From Loktanella fryxellensis (GTDB lineage Bacteria; Pseudomonadota; Alphaproteobacteria; Rhodobacterales; Rhodobacteraceae): DNA of 64,000 nt. How positions within the stretch are numbered: position 1 is the first letter of the stretch; each line of letters opens with the position of its first letter. The DNA lies in assembly GCF_900110065.1 (NCBI RefSeq), contig NZ_FOCI01000001.1:434001-498000 (forward strand), written 5' to 3'. Below the pieces are notes generated by a model. That model was not told where the DNA came from. It did no database searches and saw only the letters and a program-made list of their open reading frames with translations. The translations under genes were made by a program, and so were the position numbers. Positions 19,555 to 30,110 of this stretch are shown piece by piece.

Positions 19555-20757
19555 ATGAATGTGAACACGCTGATCCTTGGCGCCGGGGCTGCCGGCATGA
19601 TGGCCGCCGCCCATGCGGGCACCGAGGTGCTGGTCGTGGACCACGCCCGTGCTGCGGGCGAAAAGATCCGCATTTCCGGCGGCGGGCGCTGCAATTTCAC
19701 CAACCTGCACACGGACCCCGCCCGTTTCCTGTCCCGTAACCCGCATTTCGCCAAATCCGCCCTGTCGCGCTACACGCCGCGCGATTTCGTGGCCCTCGTG
19801 GACGCCCACGGCATCGCGCACCACGAAAAGACGCTGGGGCAGCTCTTCTGCGATGGCTCCGCCAAGCAGATCGTCGCGATGCTGCGCACCGAGATGGACC
19901 GCGCCGGCGCCCGCCTGTGGCTGCAGACCGAAGTCGGTGATATCGCCCACGACGGCGCGGCGTTCCGCGTGGACTTGGTCCGCGAGGGACGTCCCGTCAC
20001 CGTCACGGCCCGCCACCTGATCCTCGCCACCGGGGGCAAGTCGATCCCCAAGATGGGGGCGACCGACCTCTCCTACCGGATCGCCGCCCAGTTCGGCCTG
20101 CCCCTCGTGGCCCCCCGCCCCGGCCTGGTGCCGCTGACCTTCACCGACGACCGCTTCGCAGCCCTTGCGGGCACGGCGCTGCCCACCCGCGCGAGTGCCA
20201 ATGGCACCGCCTTCGCGGAAGCCACGCTCTTCACCCACCGCGGCCTGTCCGGCCCCGCGATCCTGCAGGCTTCCTCCTACTGGACGGAAGGCGGTACCCT
20301 CACGCTGGACCTCGCCCCCGGGACCGCCCTCGGCGATGCGCTAGTCACGGCGAAACGCGATGCGGCCCGCAAGACCCTGACCACGGTCCTGTCCTATCAC
20401 CTGCCGACGAAACTGGTGCAGTATCTGGCCACCCACGCCTCGGACGACTGGCCGAGTGGATGGCAGACCGCCCCCCTCGCGACACTGCCCGACGCGGCCC
20501 TGCGGGATCTGGGCGCGGCCCTGCACCACTGGCACCTGATCCCGTCAGGCACCGAAGGTTACCGCACCGCCGAGGTGACGCTGGGCGGCATCGACACCGC
20601 GGGCCTCAATTCCCGCACCATGGCGGCGAAACACCTGCCCACGCTCTACGCCATCGGCGAGGCGGTGGATGTGACCGGCTGGCTCGGCGGCTACAACTTC
20701 CAATGGGCATGGGCCTCGGGATGGGCCGCGGGACAGGCCATCGCCGCCGCGCACTGA
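19555..20757 (+). CDS. HI0933/YhiN-type FAD-dependent oxidoreductase
   Basis: A 400-residue flavoprotein of the HI0933/BaiN family, often annotated as aminoacetone oxidase family. The N-terminal FAD dinucleotide fold is TLILGAGAAGMMAAAHAG, then the family hallmark GEKIRISGGGRCNFTN; LILATGGKSIPKMGATD and the C-terminal EAVDVTGWLGGYNFQWAWASG complete the FAD site. Substrate unknown. It is the only plus-strand gene inside the dcw cluster and splits it between murD and ftsW. GAGGG lies 7 nt before the ATG. Base composition looks like the neighbours, with no flanking direct repeats seen, so a recent insertion is not evident. Confidence 0.9.
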   Translation: MNVNTLILGAGAAGMMAAAHAGTEVLVVDHARAAGEKIRISGGGRCNFTNLHTDPARFLSRNPHFAKSALSRYTPRDFVALVDAHGIAHHEKTLGQLFCDGSAKQIVAMLRTEMDRAGARLWLQTEVGDIAHDGAAFRVDLVREGRPVTVTARHLILATGGKSIPKMGATDLSYRIAAQFGLPLVAPRPGLVPLTFTDDRFAALAGTALPTRASANGTAFAEATLFTHRGLSGPAILQASSYWTEGGTLTLDLAPGTALGDALVTAKRDAARKTLTTVLSYHLPTKLVQYLATHASDDWPSGWQTAPLATLPDAALRDLGAALHHWHLIPSGTEGYRTAEVTLGGIDTAGLNSRTMAAKHLPTLYAIGEAVDVTGWLGGYNFQWAWASGWAAGQAIAAAH

Positions 20758-20861
20758 CCCTGCGGCACTGGGGACATGTTCAGCTGACCCGGTAAACGCC
20801 CGCGCGGCGCTGACCAGCGGTCATCTCTGGCCACACCAAGCACGAGAGCGGCACCGCCCCT

Positions 20862-20917
20862 CCCTCGCTTTTTTCGAAATACTCCCGCGCGGCGCGCTTG
20901 CCCCGCCTTGGCGGGGC
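20862..20917 (-). repeat. GC hairpin plus family A repeat (copy 3)
   Basis: Read on the minus strand: an 8-bp hairpin GCCCCGCC/GGCGGGGC (20900-20917), then GCGCGGGAGTATTT, CG and AAAAAAGCGAGGG. It lies just downstream of the murD stop, in murD orientation, between the two convergent genes. Confidence 0.8.
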
Positions 20918-20932
20918 AACCAGATCGTCAGC

Positions 20933-22327
20933 CTACAGCGCCGCCAGCACCCGTGCGGTGAAATCGTCGCCCCGTGCGGCAAAGCTGTCGTATTGATCGA
21001 AGGACGCGCAGGCGGGCGCCAGCAGCACAACCTCGCCCGGATGCGCGTCGCGCATGGCGGCCGCGACCGCGACCTCCATCGTGCCGCAGACCTGCGCCTC
21101 GACCCCCGGCAACTGCCGGGCAAAGCTCTCGGCCTCGCGCCCGATGACATAGGCCTGCACGACCGACCCCAGATGCGGGATCAGCGGGCCAAGGCCGCCT
21201 TCCTTCTGCAAACCGCCGCAGATCCAGCGGATCTTCGGAAACGCCTGCAGCGCCTTCGCGGCCGCATCGACGTTGGTGGCCTTGCTGTCGTTCACGAATT
21301 TCACGCCGCGGCGCTCCGCGATCAGCTGGCTGCGGTGCGGCAGGCCGGGATAGCTGTGCAGCGCCGCCTCGATCCCCTTTGGCCCGATCCCCAGCGTACG
21401 CGCGGCGGCATAGGCGGCGCAGGCGTTCTGGTGGTTGTGCGCCCCCGGCAGCCCCGCCACGCCGCGCAGATCGATGGAGCCTGTCTGCTGCCCGCGCCGG
21501 TACTCGCTCAGGAACCCCTTGCGCGCGAAGACGCACCAACCGCTGGTCAGCTTGCGCGTCACGCTGATGCGGATCAGGCGGTCGTCGGATAGGTCGTCGA
21601 CAAGCTGGTTCGCCAGATAGCGCCCCTCGTCCTCGTCCACGCCGATCACGGCGCGGTCGGGACCGCCTTCGGCGAACAGCCGCCGCTTGGCTGCGAAATA
21701 GCCGCCCAGCCCTGCGTGCCGGTCAAGGTGATCCGGGCTGATGTTGGTCAGCACCGCCACATCCGGCGTCAGGTGCCGCGCAAGGTCGGTCTGATAGCTC
21801 GACAACTCCAGCACCACGACCTCGCCGTCATGCGCAGGGTCGAGGTCGAGCACACCGCGCCCGATGTTGCCCGCCATCTGCGCGGGCCGCCCGTTCTGGA
21901 CCAGGATGTGGTGGATCAGCGCCGTCGTGGTCGACTTGCCGTTCGACCCCGTGACCGCGATCACGCGGGGCGCGCTGTCGAAGCCGTCCCAGTCGTCCGT
22001 CGCCCACGACCGAAAGAACAGCCCGATGTCGTTGTCCACCGGCACACCCGCGTCCCACGCGGCGGCGATTACCGGGTTCGGTGTCGGATAGAGGTGCGGG
22101 ATGCCCGGACTGACGATCAGCGCGGCGATCCCGTCAAAGCCCCCCGCCGCCGTCAGGTCGCGCAGCGCCCAGCCGTTCGCCTCTGCCGCCGCACGTCCCG
22201 TCGGGCTGTCGTCCCAGACTATGGGAATCGCCCCACCTGCCTCCAATGCCTTGGCCGTGGCGACGCCGGACCGCCCCATCCCCAGCACCGCCACGTGGCG
22301 TCCGTCATAGCCTTGCACGGGGATCAT
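20933..22327 (-). CDS. murD: UDP-N-acetylmuramoyl-L-alanine--D-glutamate ligase MurD
   Basis: A 464-residue Mur ligase that adds D-Glu to UDP-MurNAc-L-Ala. N-terminal Rossmann motif [19 protein letters not shown]-loop [18 protein letters not shown], the conserved [10 protein letters not shown], and [14 protein letters not shown] plus [20 protein letters not shown] in the C-terminal domain are all present. It lies 25 nt downstream of mraY and is the last gene of the first half of the dcw cluster; a GC hairpin and a family A repeat follow. Confidence 0.96.
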   Translation of the reverse strand: MIPVQGYDGRHVAVLGMGRSGVATAKALEAGGAIPIVWDDSPTGRAAAEANGWALRDLTAAGGFDGIAALIVSPGIPHLYPTPNPVIAAAWDAGVPVDNDIGLFFRSWATDDWDGFDSAPRVIAVTGSNGKSTTTALIHHILVQNGRPAQMAGNIGRGVLDLDPAHDGEVVVLELSSYQTDLARHLTPDVAVLTNISPDHLDRHAGLGGYFAAKRRLFAEGGPDRAVIGVDEDEGRYLANQLVDDLSDDRLIRISVTRKLTSGWCVFARKGFLSEYRRGQQTGSIDLRGVAGLPGAHNHQNACAAYAAARTLGIGPKGIEAALHSYPGLPHRSQLIAERRGVKFVNDSKATNVDAAAKALQAFPKIRWICGGLQKEGGLGPLIPHLGSVVQAYVIGREAESFARQLPGVEAQVCGTMEVAVAAAMRDAHPGEVVLLAPACASFDQYDSFAARGDDFTARVLAAL

Positions 22328-22352
22328 CGGATCATCCTGTCGGTGTGGGGTT

Positions 22353-23435
22353 TCAGCGGACCTTCAGCGTCGCAAGGCCGATCATCGCGAGGATCAGCGA
22401 GATGATCCAGAAGCGGATGACGATCTGCGGCTCGGCCCAGCCCTTCTTCTCATAATGGTGGTGGATCGGGGCCATCAGGAACACCCGCTTGCCGGTCCGC
22501 TTGAAGTAGAGGACCTGGATGATCACGCTCAACGCCTCGACCACGAACAGCCCGCCGACGATGGCCAGCACGATCTCGTGCTTGGTGGCGACCGCGATCG
22601 CGCCCAATGCGCCACCCAAAGCCAGCGATCCGGTATCGCCCATGAACACGGCGGCGGGGGGCGCGTTATACCACAGGAACCCAAGGCCGCCGCCGATCAG
22701 CCCCGCGCAGAACACGAGGATCTCGCCTGAATCCGGCACGTAATGCAGCCCAAGGCTTTCGGAAAAGTCCACGCGGCCCACGAAATAGGCGATGATCCCG
22801 AAGGTGCCCGCCGCGATCATCACCGGCATGATCGCCAGCCCGTCCAGACCGTCGGTCAGGTTCACCGCGTTGGCCGCCCCCACGATCACGAGGATCGAGA
22901 ACGGCACGAACAGGAACCCCATGTTGATCAGCACATCCTTGAACACCGGCACGGCAAGCTGGTTGGTCAGCCCCTCCGGGTGATACTGCGCCGCCCAAAA
23001 TCCGGCCACGGCGGCGATGCTCAGGCCCAGCAGGATGCGGACCTTGCCCGACACGCCGTTGCTGGTCTGCTTGCTGACCTTGGCGTAATCGTCGGCGAAC
23101 CCGATGGCCGCAAAGGCCAATGTGACGAACAGCACCATCCAGACGTAAGGATTGTCCAGCCGCGCCCACAGCAGGGTCGAGGTCGTCAGCGCCCCCACGA
23201 TCAACAGACCGCCCATCGTGGGCGTCCCCGCCTTGGCCAGATGGCCCGCCGGACCATCGGCGCGGATCGGCTGACCCTTGCCCTGCGTGCGGCGCAGAAC
23301 GTTGATCAGCGGCAGGCCGAAGATGAACCCAAAGATCAGCGCCGTCAGGAACGCCCCACCCGCACGAAACGTGATGTAGCGGAAAAGGTTGAAGAAATCC
23401 CCGCCGTCGGACAGTTCTGTCAGCCAATACAACAT
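22353..23435 (-). CDS. mraY: Phospho-MurNAc-pentapeptide transferase MraY
   Basis: A 360-residue polytopic enzyme (about ten membrane helices) that attaches phospho-MurNAc-pentapeptide to undecaprenyl phosphate, forming lipid I. Catalytic motifs: [11 protein letters not shown], the Asp pair [41 protein letters not shown] and the His-rich loop [13 protein letters not shown]. Start ATG 23435, 11 nt after murF. Confidence 0.97.
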   Translation of the reverse strand: MLYWLTELSDGGDFFNLFRYITFRAGGAFLTALIFGFIFGLPLINVLRRTQGKGQPIRADGPAGHLAKAGTPTMGGLLIVGALTTSTLLWARLDNPYVWMVLFVTLAFAAIGFADDYAKVSKQTSNGVSGKVRILLGLSIAAVAGFWAAQYHPEGLTNQLAVPVFKDVLINMGFLFVPFSILVIVGAANAVNLTDGLDGLAIMPVMIAAGTFGIIAYFVGRVDFSESLGLHYVPDSGEILVFCAGLIGGGLGFLWYNAPPAAVFMGDTGSLALGGALGAIAVATKHEIVLAIVGGLFVVEALSVIIQVLYFKRTGKRVFLMAPIHHHYEKKGWAEPQIVIRFWIISLILAMIGLATLKVR

Positions 23436-23446
23436 GGGATCGTTCC

Positions 23447-24880
23447 TTACGCTATCGGACCGGGTCGATGCCCGAGTTTGCGGATCGCGTCAACAACGCG
23501 GCTGACCTTGCTGCCTTTGGACCCCTTGACCAGCACGACATCGCCGGCATCCACCAGTCGCGACGCCTGTGCGGCGAGGTCCGCCGCCTCCGGCGCCCAT
23601 TGCCCGCGGATGTCCTGCGGCAGCGCATCGAACAGCGCCCGCATCCGCGGCCCCGCGCAATGCACCACATGCACGGTCGCAAGGTGCGGATCGTCGGCCA
23701 CGGCGGCGTGCAGGGCCATCTCGTCGGGGCCAAGCTCCAGCATGTCGCCGAGGATCGCCACGCGCCGTCCCCTGACGATGCGGCCCAGACCGTCGCGGGG
23801 TTTCGCCGCCGCCAGCACCTCCAGCGCCGCGGCCATGGACGCGGGGTTGGCGTTGAACGCGTCGTCGATCAGGTCGAGCGTATCCTCGTTGATGCCCTGA
23901 TCCAGCACGATGACCTCTCGCGTGCCGCGTCCCACGGGGGGTTCCCATTGGCCGATGTCCTGCGCCGCCTGCACCGGGTCGGCGCCCAGTGCGTCGCAGG
24001 CGGCCAGCACGGCGACCGCGTTCATGGCGAAATGCCGCCCCGGCACCGCCAGCTTGAACAGGTAATCCGTGCCGTCGTGATGCGCCTCGATCACCGTGGT
24101 GATGTCGGTGATGCGCACCTGTCCCAGCGTCCAGTCCGCATCCGCGCCAAAGAACACGGCCCGGTGCCCGCCCTGTGCCGCATGGTCGCGCAGGATGACG
24201 CTGGTGGGCAGGTCGGCGTTCAGCACCGCGATCCCGCCTGGTTCCAGCCCATCCATGATGCTGGCCTTCTCGTGCGCGATCCCGTCCAGGTCGGCGAACG
24301 CCTCCAGATGCGCCGCCGCCACGGTGGTGATCAGCGCCACGTGCGGCCGCGCCATGCGTGCGAGCGGCGCAATCTCTCCGGGGTGGTTCATCCCGATCTC
24401 GATCACCGCATAATCCGCATCGCGCGGCATCCGGGCCAGCGTCAGCGGCACGCCCCAGTGATTGTTGTAGGACGCCTGTGCCGCATGCGTCCGCCCCTGC
24501 CGCGACAGGACGGCGTGCAACATGTCCTTGGTGGACGTCTTGCCCACCGACCCGGTTACACCGACGATGCGGGCTGTGGTCCGCGCACGGGCAGCGACCC
24601 CGAGGGCGACCAGCCCCGCCAGCACGTCGTCAACCACCAACAGCGGCGCGTCTTCCGCCACACCGTCCGGCCTGCGGCTGACCAGCGCCGCCGCTGCCCC
24701 CGCCGCCAGCGCCTGTGCCACGAAATCGTGCCCGTCGCGGTCGGCCTGCAGGGCCACGAACAGATCGCCGGGTTGCAGGGTGCGGGTGTCGATCGACACG
24801 CCGGTCGCCTGCCAGTCGCCTGCCGTCGCACCATGCGTCACCGCCGCGGCCTCTGCCGCCGTCCACAACACGTCGCCCAT
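23447..24880 (-). CDS. murF: UDP-MurNAc-tripeptide--D-Ala-D-Ala ligase MurF
   Basis: A 477-residue Mur ligase that adds the D-Ala-D-Ala made by Ddl. P-loop [37 protein letters not shown], and the C-terminal [18 protein letters not shown] and [10 protein letters not shown] are diagnostic. The ATG at 24880 shares one base with the murE stop (TGATG), indicating coupling. Confidence 0.96.
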   Translation of the reverse strand: MGDVLWTAAEAAAVTHGATAGDWQATGVSIDTRTLQPGDLFVALQADRDGHDFVAQALAAGAAAALVSRRPDGVAEDAPLLVVDDVLAGLVALGVAARARTTARIVGVTGSVGKTSTKDMLHAVLSRQGRTHAAQASYNNHWGVPLTLARMPRDADYAVIEIGMNHPGEIAPLARMARPHVALITTVAAAHLEAFADLDGIAHEKASIMDGLEPGGIAVLNADLPTSVILRDHAAQGGHRAVFFGADADWTLGQVRITDITTVIEAHHDGTDYLFKLAVPGRHFAMNAVAVLAACDALGADPVQAAQDIGQWEPPVGRGTREVIVLDQGINEDTLDLIDDAFNANPASMAAALEVLAAAKPRDGLGRIVRGRRVAILGDMLELGPDEMALHAAVADDPHLATVHVVHCAGPRMRALFDALPQDIRGQWAPEAADLAAQASRLVDAGDVVLVKGSKGSKVSRVVDAIRKLGHRPGPIA

Positions 24881-26367
24881 CAGATCCGCCCCTCGAGTGC
24901 GGCCACCGCCACGCTGGCCTGTTCCGCATCGTCGAACGGCAACACCCTGTCGCCGACGATCTGACCTGTCTCGTGGCCCTTGCCCGCGATCAGCAACGCA
25001 TCGCCCGGCCCCAGCGCGTCGATGCCGCGCAGGATCGCCTCGGCGCGGTCTGCGACCTCGATCACCTCTGCGGGGCCCTTGGCACCCGCCAGCACGGCGG
25101 CACGGATCGTGGCGGGCACCTCGGAGCGGGGATTGTCGTCGGTCACGATCACCAGATCGGCGTTTTCAGCCGCCGCCTGCCCCATCAGCGGGCGCTTGCC
25201 CGCGTCACGGTCGCCGCCGGCGCCCACGATGACGATGATCCGGCCCATCACATGGGGCCGCATGGCGCGCAGCGCCGTCTGCACCGCGTCCGGCGTATGC
25301 GCATAATCGACGAATACCGTGGCGCCATTGGTGCGCCGCGCCACAAGCTGCATCCGGCCCCGCACGGTCGCAAGCGTGTCCAGCGTGGCGAACACGTCGC
25401 CGGGGATCGCCCCCGCCGCGATGGCAAGGCCGCAGGCCACCGCCACGTTGTCCGCCTGAAACGCACCGATCAGATTGAGCCGTGCGGTATGCGGCCGGTC
25501 CTGCCACAGAAAACGCAGGTCCTGCCCGGTGTCGTCGCAGCGCTGCCCGGTGATGCGCAACCGCGCGTCCGCATGGCGGCCCACGCCGATGACCTCGACC
25601 CCGCGGGTGGTGCACAGGCTTGCCACCTCCTGCCCGCGGGGATCGTCAAGGTTCACGACCGCCACGCCGTCCTCGCTCAGGATGCGGGTGAAAAGACCCA
25701 TCTTCGCGTCGAAATACGCGTCGAACGTCTTGTGATAATCCAGATGGTCCTGGGTAAAGTTCGTGAACCCCGCCGCGTGCAGGACGACGCCGTCCAGCCT
25801 GCGCTGGTCCAGACCGTGGGAGGATGCCTCCATCGCCGCATGGGTGACGCCAGCGGCCTCTGCCTGAGCCAGCAGACGGTGCAGGGTCACGGGGTCGGGC
25901 GTGGTGTGGTGCAGCGGTGCGGACCACGCGCCCTCAACCCCGGTGGTGCCGAGGTTCACGGCGGCATAGCCCAGCGCCTCCCAGATCTGGCGGGTGAAGG
26001 TGGACACGCTGGTCTTGCCGTTGGTCCCCGTCACGGCGACCATCACCTCGGGGTGGGGGCCGAACCACAGGGACGCGGTCTGCGCGAGGGCCGCACGCGG
26101 GTCCTCTGCGATCACCACGGCGGCCGGCGACCCGGCCAAGGCTTCGGCAGCCAGCCGCGCGCCAACCGCGTCGGTCAGGATCACCCCGGCCCCGTTCGCC
26201 AGCGCCATGGGGATGAAATCCGCACCGTGGGTCGTGGTGCCGGGCAGCGCCGCGAACAACTGCCCCGGTCGCACGGTCCGGCTGTCGGTCGTCACGCCGG
26301 TCACGTCGGCGCGTCGGCCGCCCTGCGCCGTCAGGCCCAGTTCGGCCAGTGTCTTGGTCCGTGCCAT
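24880..26367 (-). CDS. murE: UDP-MurNAc-L-Ala-D-Glu--meso-DAP ligase MurE
   Basis: A 495-residue Mur ligase adding the third residue of the stem peptide. P-loop AVTGTNGKTSVSTFTRQI, the HLDYHKTFDAYFDAKMGLF region, and the substrate-selecting motif DDNPRSE; DNPR is the motif of meso-diaminopimelate-specific enzymes, as expected for a Gram-negative. GGGGAG lies 8 nt before ATG 26367, which favours that start over a GTG at 26376. It begins 16 nt after ftsI. Confidence 0.96.
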   Translation of the reverse strand: MARTKTLAELGLTAQGGRRADVTGVTTDSRTVRPGQLFAALPGTTTHGADFIPMALANGAGVILTDAVGARLAAEALAGSPAAVVIAEDPRAALAQTASLWFGPHPEVMVAVTGTNGKTSVSTFTRQIWEALGYAAVNLGTTGVEGAWSAPLHHTTPDPVTLHRLLAQAEAAGVTHAAMEASSHGLDQRRLDGVVLHAAGFTNFTQDHLDYHKTFDAYFDAKMGLFTRILSEDGVAVVNLDDPRGQEVASLCTTRGVEVIGVGRHADARLRITGQRCDDTGQDLRFLWQDRPHTARLNLIGAFQADNVAVACGLAIAAGAIPGDVFATLDTLATVRGRMQLVARRTNGATVFVDYAHTPDAVQTALRAMRPHVMGRIIVIVGAGGDRDAGKRPLMGQAAAENADLVIVTDDNPRSEVPATIRAAVLAGAKGPAEVIEVADRAEAILRGIDALGPGDALLIAGKGHETGQIVGDRVLPFDDAEQASVAVAALEGRI

Positions 26368-26383
26368 TCCGGCCACTCCCCAC

Positions 26384-28168
26384 TCAGTTCGAGGTGAGTG
26401 TTACACTGGCAAGCGTCTCGGGTTCAATCTGCGGCCGCAAACCCAGCAAGGGGGCGACGCGGCGGATCATCTCGGCCGCCACCGGCACGGCGGTCCAGCC
26501 CGCGGTGCGGCGCGGCTCGCTGCCGGAATTCTCGCTCGGTTCGTCCAGCGTCACGATCAGCACGTATTTCGGATCGTTGGCCGGGAACACCGTGGCAAAG
26601 GTCGAGATCACCTTGTCATCGTAATAGCCGCCGCCGCGTTCCATCGGCTTGTCGGCGGTGCCGGTCTTGCCCGCCACCAGATAGCCTTCCACGTCGCCCA
26701 TCGACGCGGTGCCGCGCGTCACCACCTGCCGCAGCATGGACAGGGACCGTGCGCTGACCTCTGGCCGGACAACGTGGGGGCCGTTCTGCGGCCCGGCCGC
26801 GCGCAGCAGCGTGGGCTCGATCCGCGTGCCGCCGTTCAGCAAGGACGCATAGGCCGCCGCCAGATGCAGCGGGCTGTCCGAGATGCCGTGACCGAAGCTG
26901 ATGGTCATGGTGGACACCTCTGACCATTTCGGCGGCAACAAGGGGCGGCCGGAGGGTGCCTCGCTCAACTCGATCCGCGTGGGCTCGGTCAGGCCGAGGG
27001 AGGCGAGGAAATCGCGCTGCCGGTCGCCGCCGATCTGCAGCGCGATGCGCCCGGTGCCAACGTTCGAGGATTCCACGATGATGTCGGTGGCCGACATGAC
27101 CGGGGGCATCGAATGGCTGTCGCGGATGCGGAACCGGCCCCACGTCAGCGGGCCCTTGGTGTCGATCATCGAGTCCGGGTTGATCAGGCCCAGTTCCATC
27201 GCCTGCGCGATCGCAAAGATCTTGTAGGTCGAGCCAAGCTCGTAGACGCCCTGCACCGCGCGGTTGAACAACGGGCTGTCGGACTGGTCGCCGGTCAGCA
27301 GGACCTGCGGGCGGGTGTTGGGGTCGAAATCCGGCAGCGAGGCCATCGCGATGACTTCACCGGTGTGAATGTCCATCAGCACGGACGCGGCACCCTTGGC
27401 GTTCAGCAGCTTCATGCCGCCGTCCAGCACCTCTTCCGTCGCGGCCTGCACCGTCAGGTCGAGCGACAGTTCCAGCGGCTGCCCCTCGTTCGCGGGATCG
27501 CGCAGCAGCGTGTCGAACTGACGTTCGATCCCCGCCGTGCCGATCACCTCGGCGGACGCCACATCCTCTCGGCCATAGCTGGCACCGCCGAGGATATGGG
27601 CGGCGATGGGGCCGTTGGGATAAAGCCGCATGTCGCGGGGGCCGAAGAGCAGTCCGGGGCTGCCGATGTCGTGCACCTGCTGCATCTGTTCCGGGCTCAG
27701 CTGGCGGCGGATCCAGACGAATTTGCGCGCGCCGGTGAAATCCTTGATCAGACGCTCTTGGTCCAGTTCGGGAAAGATCGCCTTGAGTTGTGCCGCAGCC
27801 CCCAGCGGGTCGATCAGATGCTGTGGCTGCGCATAGAGCGAATGGGTCGCAAGGTTCGTGGCAAGGATGCGCCCGTTGCGGTCCACGATGTCGGCGCGCT
27901 GGCCGATGATCGGATTGCCGGCGGCGGCGCTGCGCGGCTCCTCCGGCATGGTGGCGGCGATGGTGCCCATCCGCAGACCCACGGCCATGAAGGCCACGGC
28001 GAAGAAACCGCCAAGGATCAGCAGCCGGCTTTCGGCGCGGTTGCGGGCCTTGTCGGCGATCGCCTCGTGGCGCAGGCGCAGGTTCTCGGCGGCGATGGCG
28101 CCGGGATCCTCGCCGCGTTCGCGCGCCTTGAGGATACGGGCCAGCGGGCGCAGGGGCGTGCGGATCAT
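26384..28168 (-). CDS. ftsI: Septal transpeptidase FtsI (class B PBP)
   Basis: A 594-residue division-specific D,D-transpeptidase, partner of FtsW. A cytoplasmic N-tail and one membrane helix (LLILGGFFAVAFMAVGLRM, near residues 48-66) precede the pedestal domain. The transpeptidase motifs are SxxK (ELGSTYKIFA), SxN (ESSNVGTGRIA) and KTG (VAGKTGTADKP). It overlaps ftsL by ATGA, so the two membrane partners are translationally coupled. Confidence 0.96.
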   Translation of the reverse strand: MIRTPLRPLARILKARERGEDPGAIAAENLRLRHEAIADKARNRAESRLLILGGFFAVAFMAVGLRMGTIAATMPEEPRSAAAGNPIIGQRADIVDRNGRILATNLATHSLYAQPQHLIDPLGAAAQLKAIFPELDQERLIKDFTGARKFVWIRRQLSPEQMQQVHDIGSPGLLFGPRDMRLYPNGPIAAHILGGASYGREDVASAEVIGTAGIERQFDTLLRDPANEGQPLELSLDLTVQAATEEVLDGGMKLLNAKGAASVLMDIHTGEVIAMASLPDFDPNTRPQVLLTGDQSDSPLFNRAVQGVYELGSTYKIFAIAQAMELGLINPDSMIDTKGPLTWGRFRIRDSHSMPPVMSATDIIVESSNVGTGRIALQIGGDRQRDFLASLGLTEPTRIELSEAPSGRPLLPPKWSEVSTMTISFGHGISDSPLHLAAAYASLLNGGTRIEPTLLRAAGPQNGPHVVRPEVSARSLSMLRQVVTRGTASMGDVEGYLVAGKTGTADKPMERGGGYYDDKVISTFATVFPANDPKYVLIVTLDEPSENSGSEPRRTAGWTAVPVAAEMIRRVAPLLGLRPQIEPETLASVTLTSN

Positions 28169-28527
28169 AGCGGGTCCTCTCCTCCACCGGGTGCGACCGA
28201 GCGCACGTCGATGGGGTCTGAAATCGGCAGAATGTCGGGCAGCGGATAGATGATGGTGGCGATGTCGCCGAACGCCTCAGGCGCAAGGGGCAGCAGGCCA
28301 AGACGGTCGAAGTTCAGTTCCGCCAGATCGATCAGACGGTCCGGGCGGTTGAGATAGGCCCATTCCGCGCGCAGCATCCGCAGCCGTTCATGGGCGTCGC
28401 CGATCTGCGCATGCAGGGTGCGCACGCCCCGGATCTCCTGCTGGGTGCGGTAGTTTTCCTGATACGCCCAGAAGGCCAGCCCCATGACGGTCAGCGCCGC
28501 CACGACATACATCAACGGTCGCATCAT
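28165..28527 (-). CDS. ftsL: Cell division protein FtsL
   Basis: A 120-residue bitopic protein: short N-terminus, one membrane segment ([19 protein letters not shown]), then a coiled-coil stretch with spaced hydrophobics ([21 protein letters not shown] split in heptads). It bridges FtsB/FtsQ and FtsWI. Primary sequence is poorly conserved, so the call rests on size, topology and place between rsmH and ftsI. It overlaps both by 4 nt. Confidence 0.88.
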   Translation of the reverse strand: MMRPLMYVVAALTVMGLAFWAYQENYRTQQEIRGVRTLHAQIGDAHERLRMLRAEWAYLNRPDRLIDLAELNFDRLGLLPLAPEAFGDIATIIYPLPDILPISDPIDVRSVAPGGGEDPL

Positions 28528-29501
28528 GTGCCTGCACCTTTCAACATCGGCATCCCCATGTCGGCGGGGTCCATCGCCTGCGCAGGGGCGTCGGTACGGA
28601 TCGCGACCCGCAACTTGGCCGACCGCGACCGGGGGTTCAGGGCGACCTCGGCCTTGTCGGCCACGATGGCCTTGCGCGTCTTCTGCATAAAGGCTGCAAC
28701 GACCGTGTCCAGCACCGGCGCATAGCGGTTGGCGTTGGGCGTCGTGGCGCTGCGGGTCTGGATGAAGCGTTTGGCCATCCGGTCCTCGACCGAATGGAAG
28801 GTCACCACGGCCAGCTGCCCGCCCGGTGCCAGCGCGCGTTCGGCTGCGGCCATGCCTGCGGCCAGTTCGCCGTATTCGTCGTTCACCGCGATGCGCAGCG
28901 CCTGAAAGGTGCGCGTGGCAGGATGGCTCTGGTTCGGTTTGGGGCGCGGCAGACAGGATGCCACGATGGTCGCAAGCTGCCCCGTGGTTGTCACCGGACG
29001 CGCGGCCACAATGGCCTTGGCGATCCGGCGGCTGGCGCGCTCTTCGCCGTAAAGGTAAATGATGTCAGCCAGTTCGGCCTCGTCCTTCGTGTTCACCAGA
29101 TCGGCGGCGGACGGCCCGTCCTGCGACATCCGCATGTCGAGCGGCCCGTCGCGCATGAACGAAAATCCCCGCTCTGCCAGATCGAGCTGCATCGACGACA
29201 CGCCCAGATCCAGCACCACACCGTCGAGGGCCGTGCCGTATTCATCCAGCTTTGAGAAGGTGCCCGCGACCGGCACGATCCGGTCGCCGTAATCGCCGAT
29301 CCAACCGGCGGCCATCTGGAACGCCAGCGGATCGCGGTCCACCGCGATCACCCGCTCGGCCCCCGCGTCCAGCAGGCGACGGGTATAGCCACCGGCCCCG
29401 AAGGTGCCGTCCAGCCACGTGCCACGGATCGGCTGACAGGCGTCGATGATGGCGTCGATCAGGACGGGGACATGTGGGGTGTCGGATGCGGTTTCGGTCA
29501 T
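28524..29501 (-). CDS. rsmH: 16S rRNA m4C1402 methyltransferase RsmH
   Basis: A 325-residue SAM-dependent enzyme (formerly MraW) that N4-methylates C1402 in the 16S rRNA P-site. It opens with [15 protein letters not shown], then the SAM motif [39 protein letters not shown], and [16 protein letters not shown], all diagnostic. It starts 12 nt after mraZ and couples to ftsL by an ATGA overlap. Confidence 0.97.
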   Translation of the reverse strand: MTETASDTPHVPVLIDAIIDACQPIRGTWLDGTFGAGGYTRRLLDAGAERVIAVDRDPLAFQMAAGWIGDYGDRIVPVAGTFSKLDEYGTALDGVVLDLGVSSMQLDLAERGFSFMRDGPLDMRMSQDGPSAADLVNTKDEAELADIIYLYGEERASRRIAKAIVAARPVTTTGQLATIVASCLPRPKPNQSHPATRTFQALRIAVNDEYGELAAGMAAAERALAPGGQLAVVTFHSVEDRMAKRFIQTRSATTPNANRYAPVLDTVVAAFMQKTRKAIVADKAEVALNPRSRSAKLRVAIRTDAPAQAMDPADMGMPMLKGAGT

Positions 29502-29513
29502 GATGACAGCCGG

Positions 29514-30005
29514 TTACACCGCGAGGCTCATGGGATCGAAATCCGCTGGCTGGTCCTGCAGCCAGGCATCGAGCGGCGCGTCCACGTCATCGGCAAAGCT
29601 CTCGGCCTGCCAGATCTGAAAGAACTCACCCAGACCCATGAAGGCCAGATCGCCCTCGACCACGCCCAGCTTTTCGCGAAAGCGCAAAGGCATGACGACG
29701 CGGCCATCCTTGTCGATGGCCAGATCCTCGGAAAAGCCCATGAACAGCTTGCGCAGCATCGGCTTGTTGGGGTTGTTGTCGGGCATGGCGAGGATGCGGG
29801 CGATCTTGTCCTCGAAGGCCGCAACGGTCATGACCTGCAGCGTCGCCTTGAGGTGCGGTCCGAACAGGATCTTGGCGGTCATGGGCTGGTCGACGGACCA
29901 TGCGGGATCACCGGCCTCGATCACGCGGCGGAACTTGGCCGGGATCGACATGCGACCCTTGGCATCCACCTTCGACTGATACTGGCTCGTGAACGAAAGG
30001 TTCAA
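29514..30005 (-). CDS. mraZ: Transcriptional regulator MraZ
   Basis: A 163-residue AbrB-like DNA-binding protein, first gene of the dcw operon, which in other bacteria binds repeats in its own promoter. Two MraZ half-domains are visible: YQSKVDAKGRMSIPAKFRRV at the start and IDKDGRVVMPLRFREKLG about 70 residues later. No ATG or GTG fits the conserved N-terminus; the frame begins at TTG (30003-30005) with only a weak AGG just before it, which suggests poor or regulated initiation. The leader upstream holds a strong hairpin. I could not recognise the family's operator repeats by eye. Confidence 0.92.
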   Translation of the reverse strand: MNLSFTSQYQSKVDAKGRMSIPAKFRRVIEAGDPAWSVDQPMTAKILFGPHLKATLQVMTVAAFEDKIARILAMPDNNPNKPMLRKLFMGFSEDLAIDKDGRVVMPLRFREKLGVVEGDLAFMGLGEFFQIWQAESFADDVDAPLDAWLQDQPADFDPMSLAV

Positions 30006-30073
30006 CCTGTGGCCTGCCCGCTGTTTGTCCCCTGCCGCATCCGTGTCGCAGGGGTCTGTCGTAGACGTGAAAA

Positions 30074-30110
30074 CGGCGGGTCGAGATAGCTGCCACTACT
30101 CGACCCGCCG
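30074..30110 (-). promoter_or_regulatory. Leader hairpin with short T run upstream of mraZ
   Basis: Perfect 12-bp inverted repeat (30074-30085 and 30099-30110; CGGCGGGTCGAG and its complement) with a 13-nt loop. On the minus strand it is followed by TTTTC, and 68 nt later by the mraZ start. It looks like a weak intrinsic terminator or attenuator inside the dcw leader. Loss of transcription here would affect the whole operon. Confidence 0.55.

Noticed and set aside
19555-20757. Recent horizontal insertion of the flavoprotein gene
   Set aside because: Base composition and codon use look like its neighbours and no flanking repeats or mobile genes were seen.
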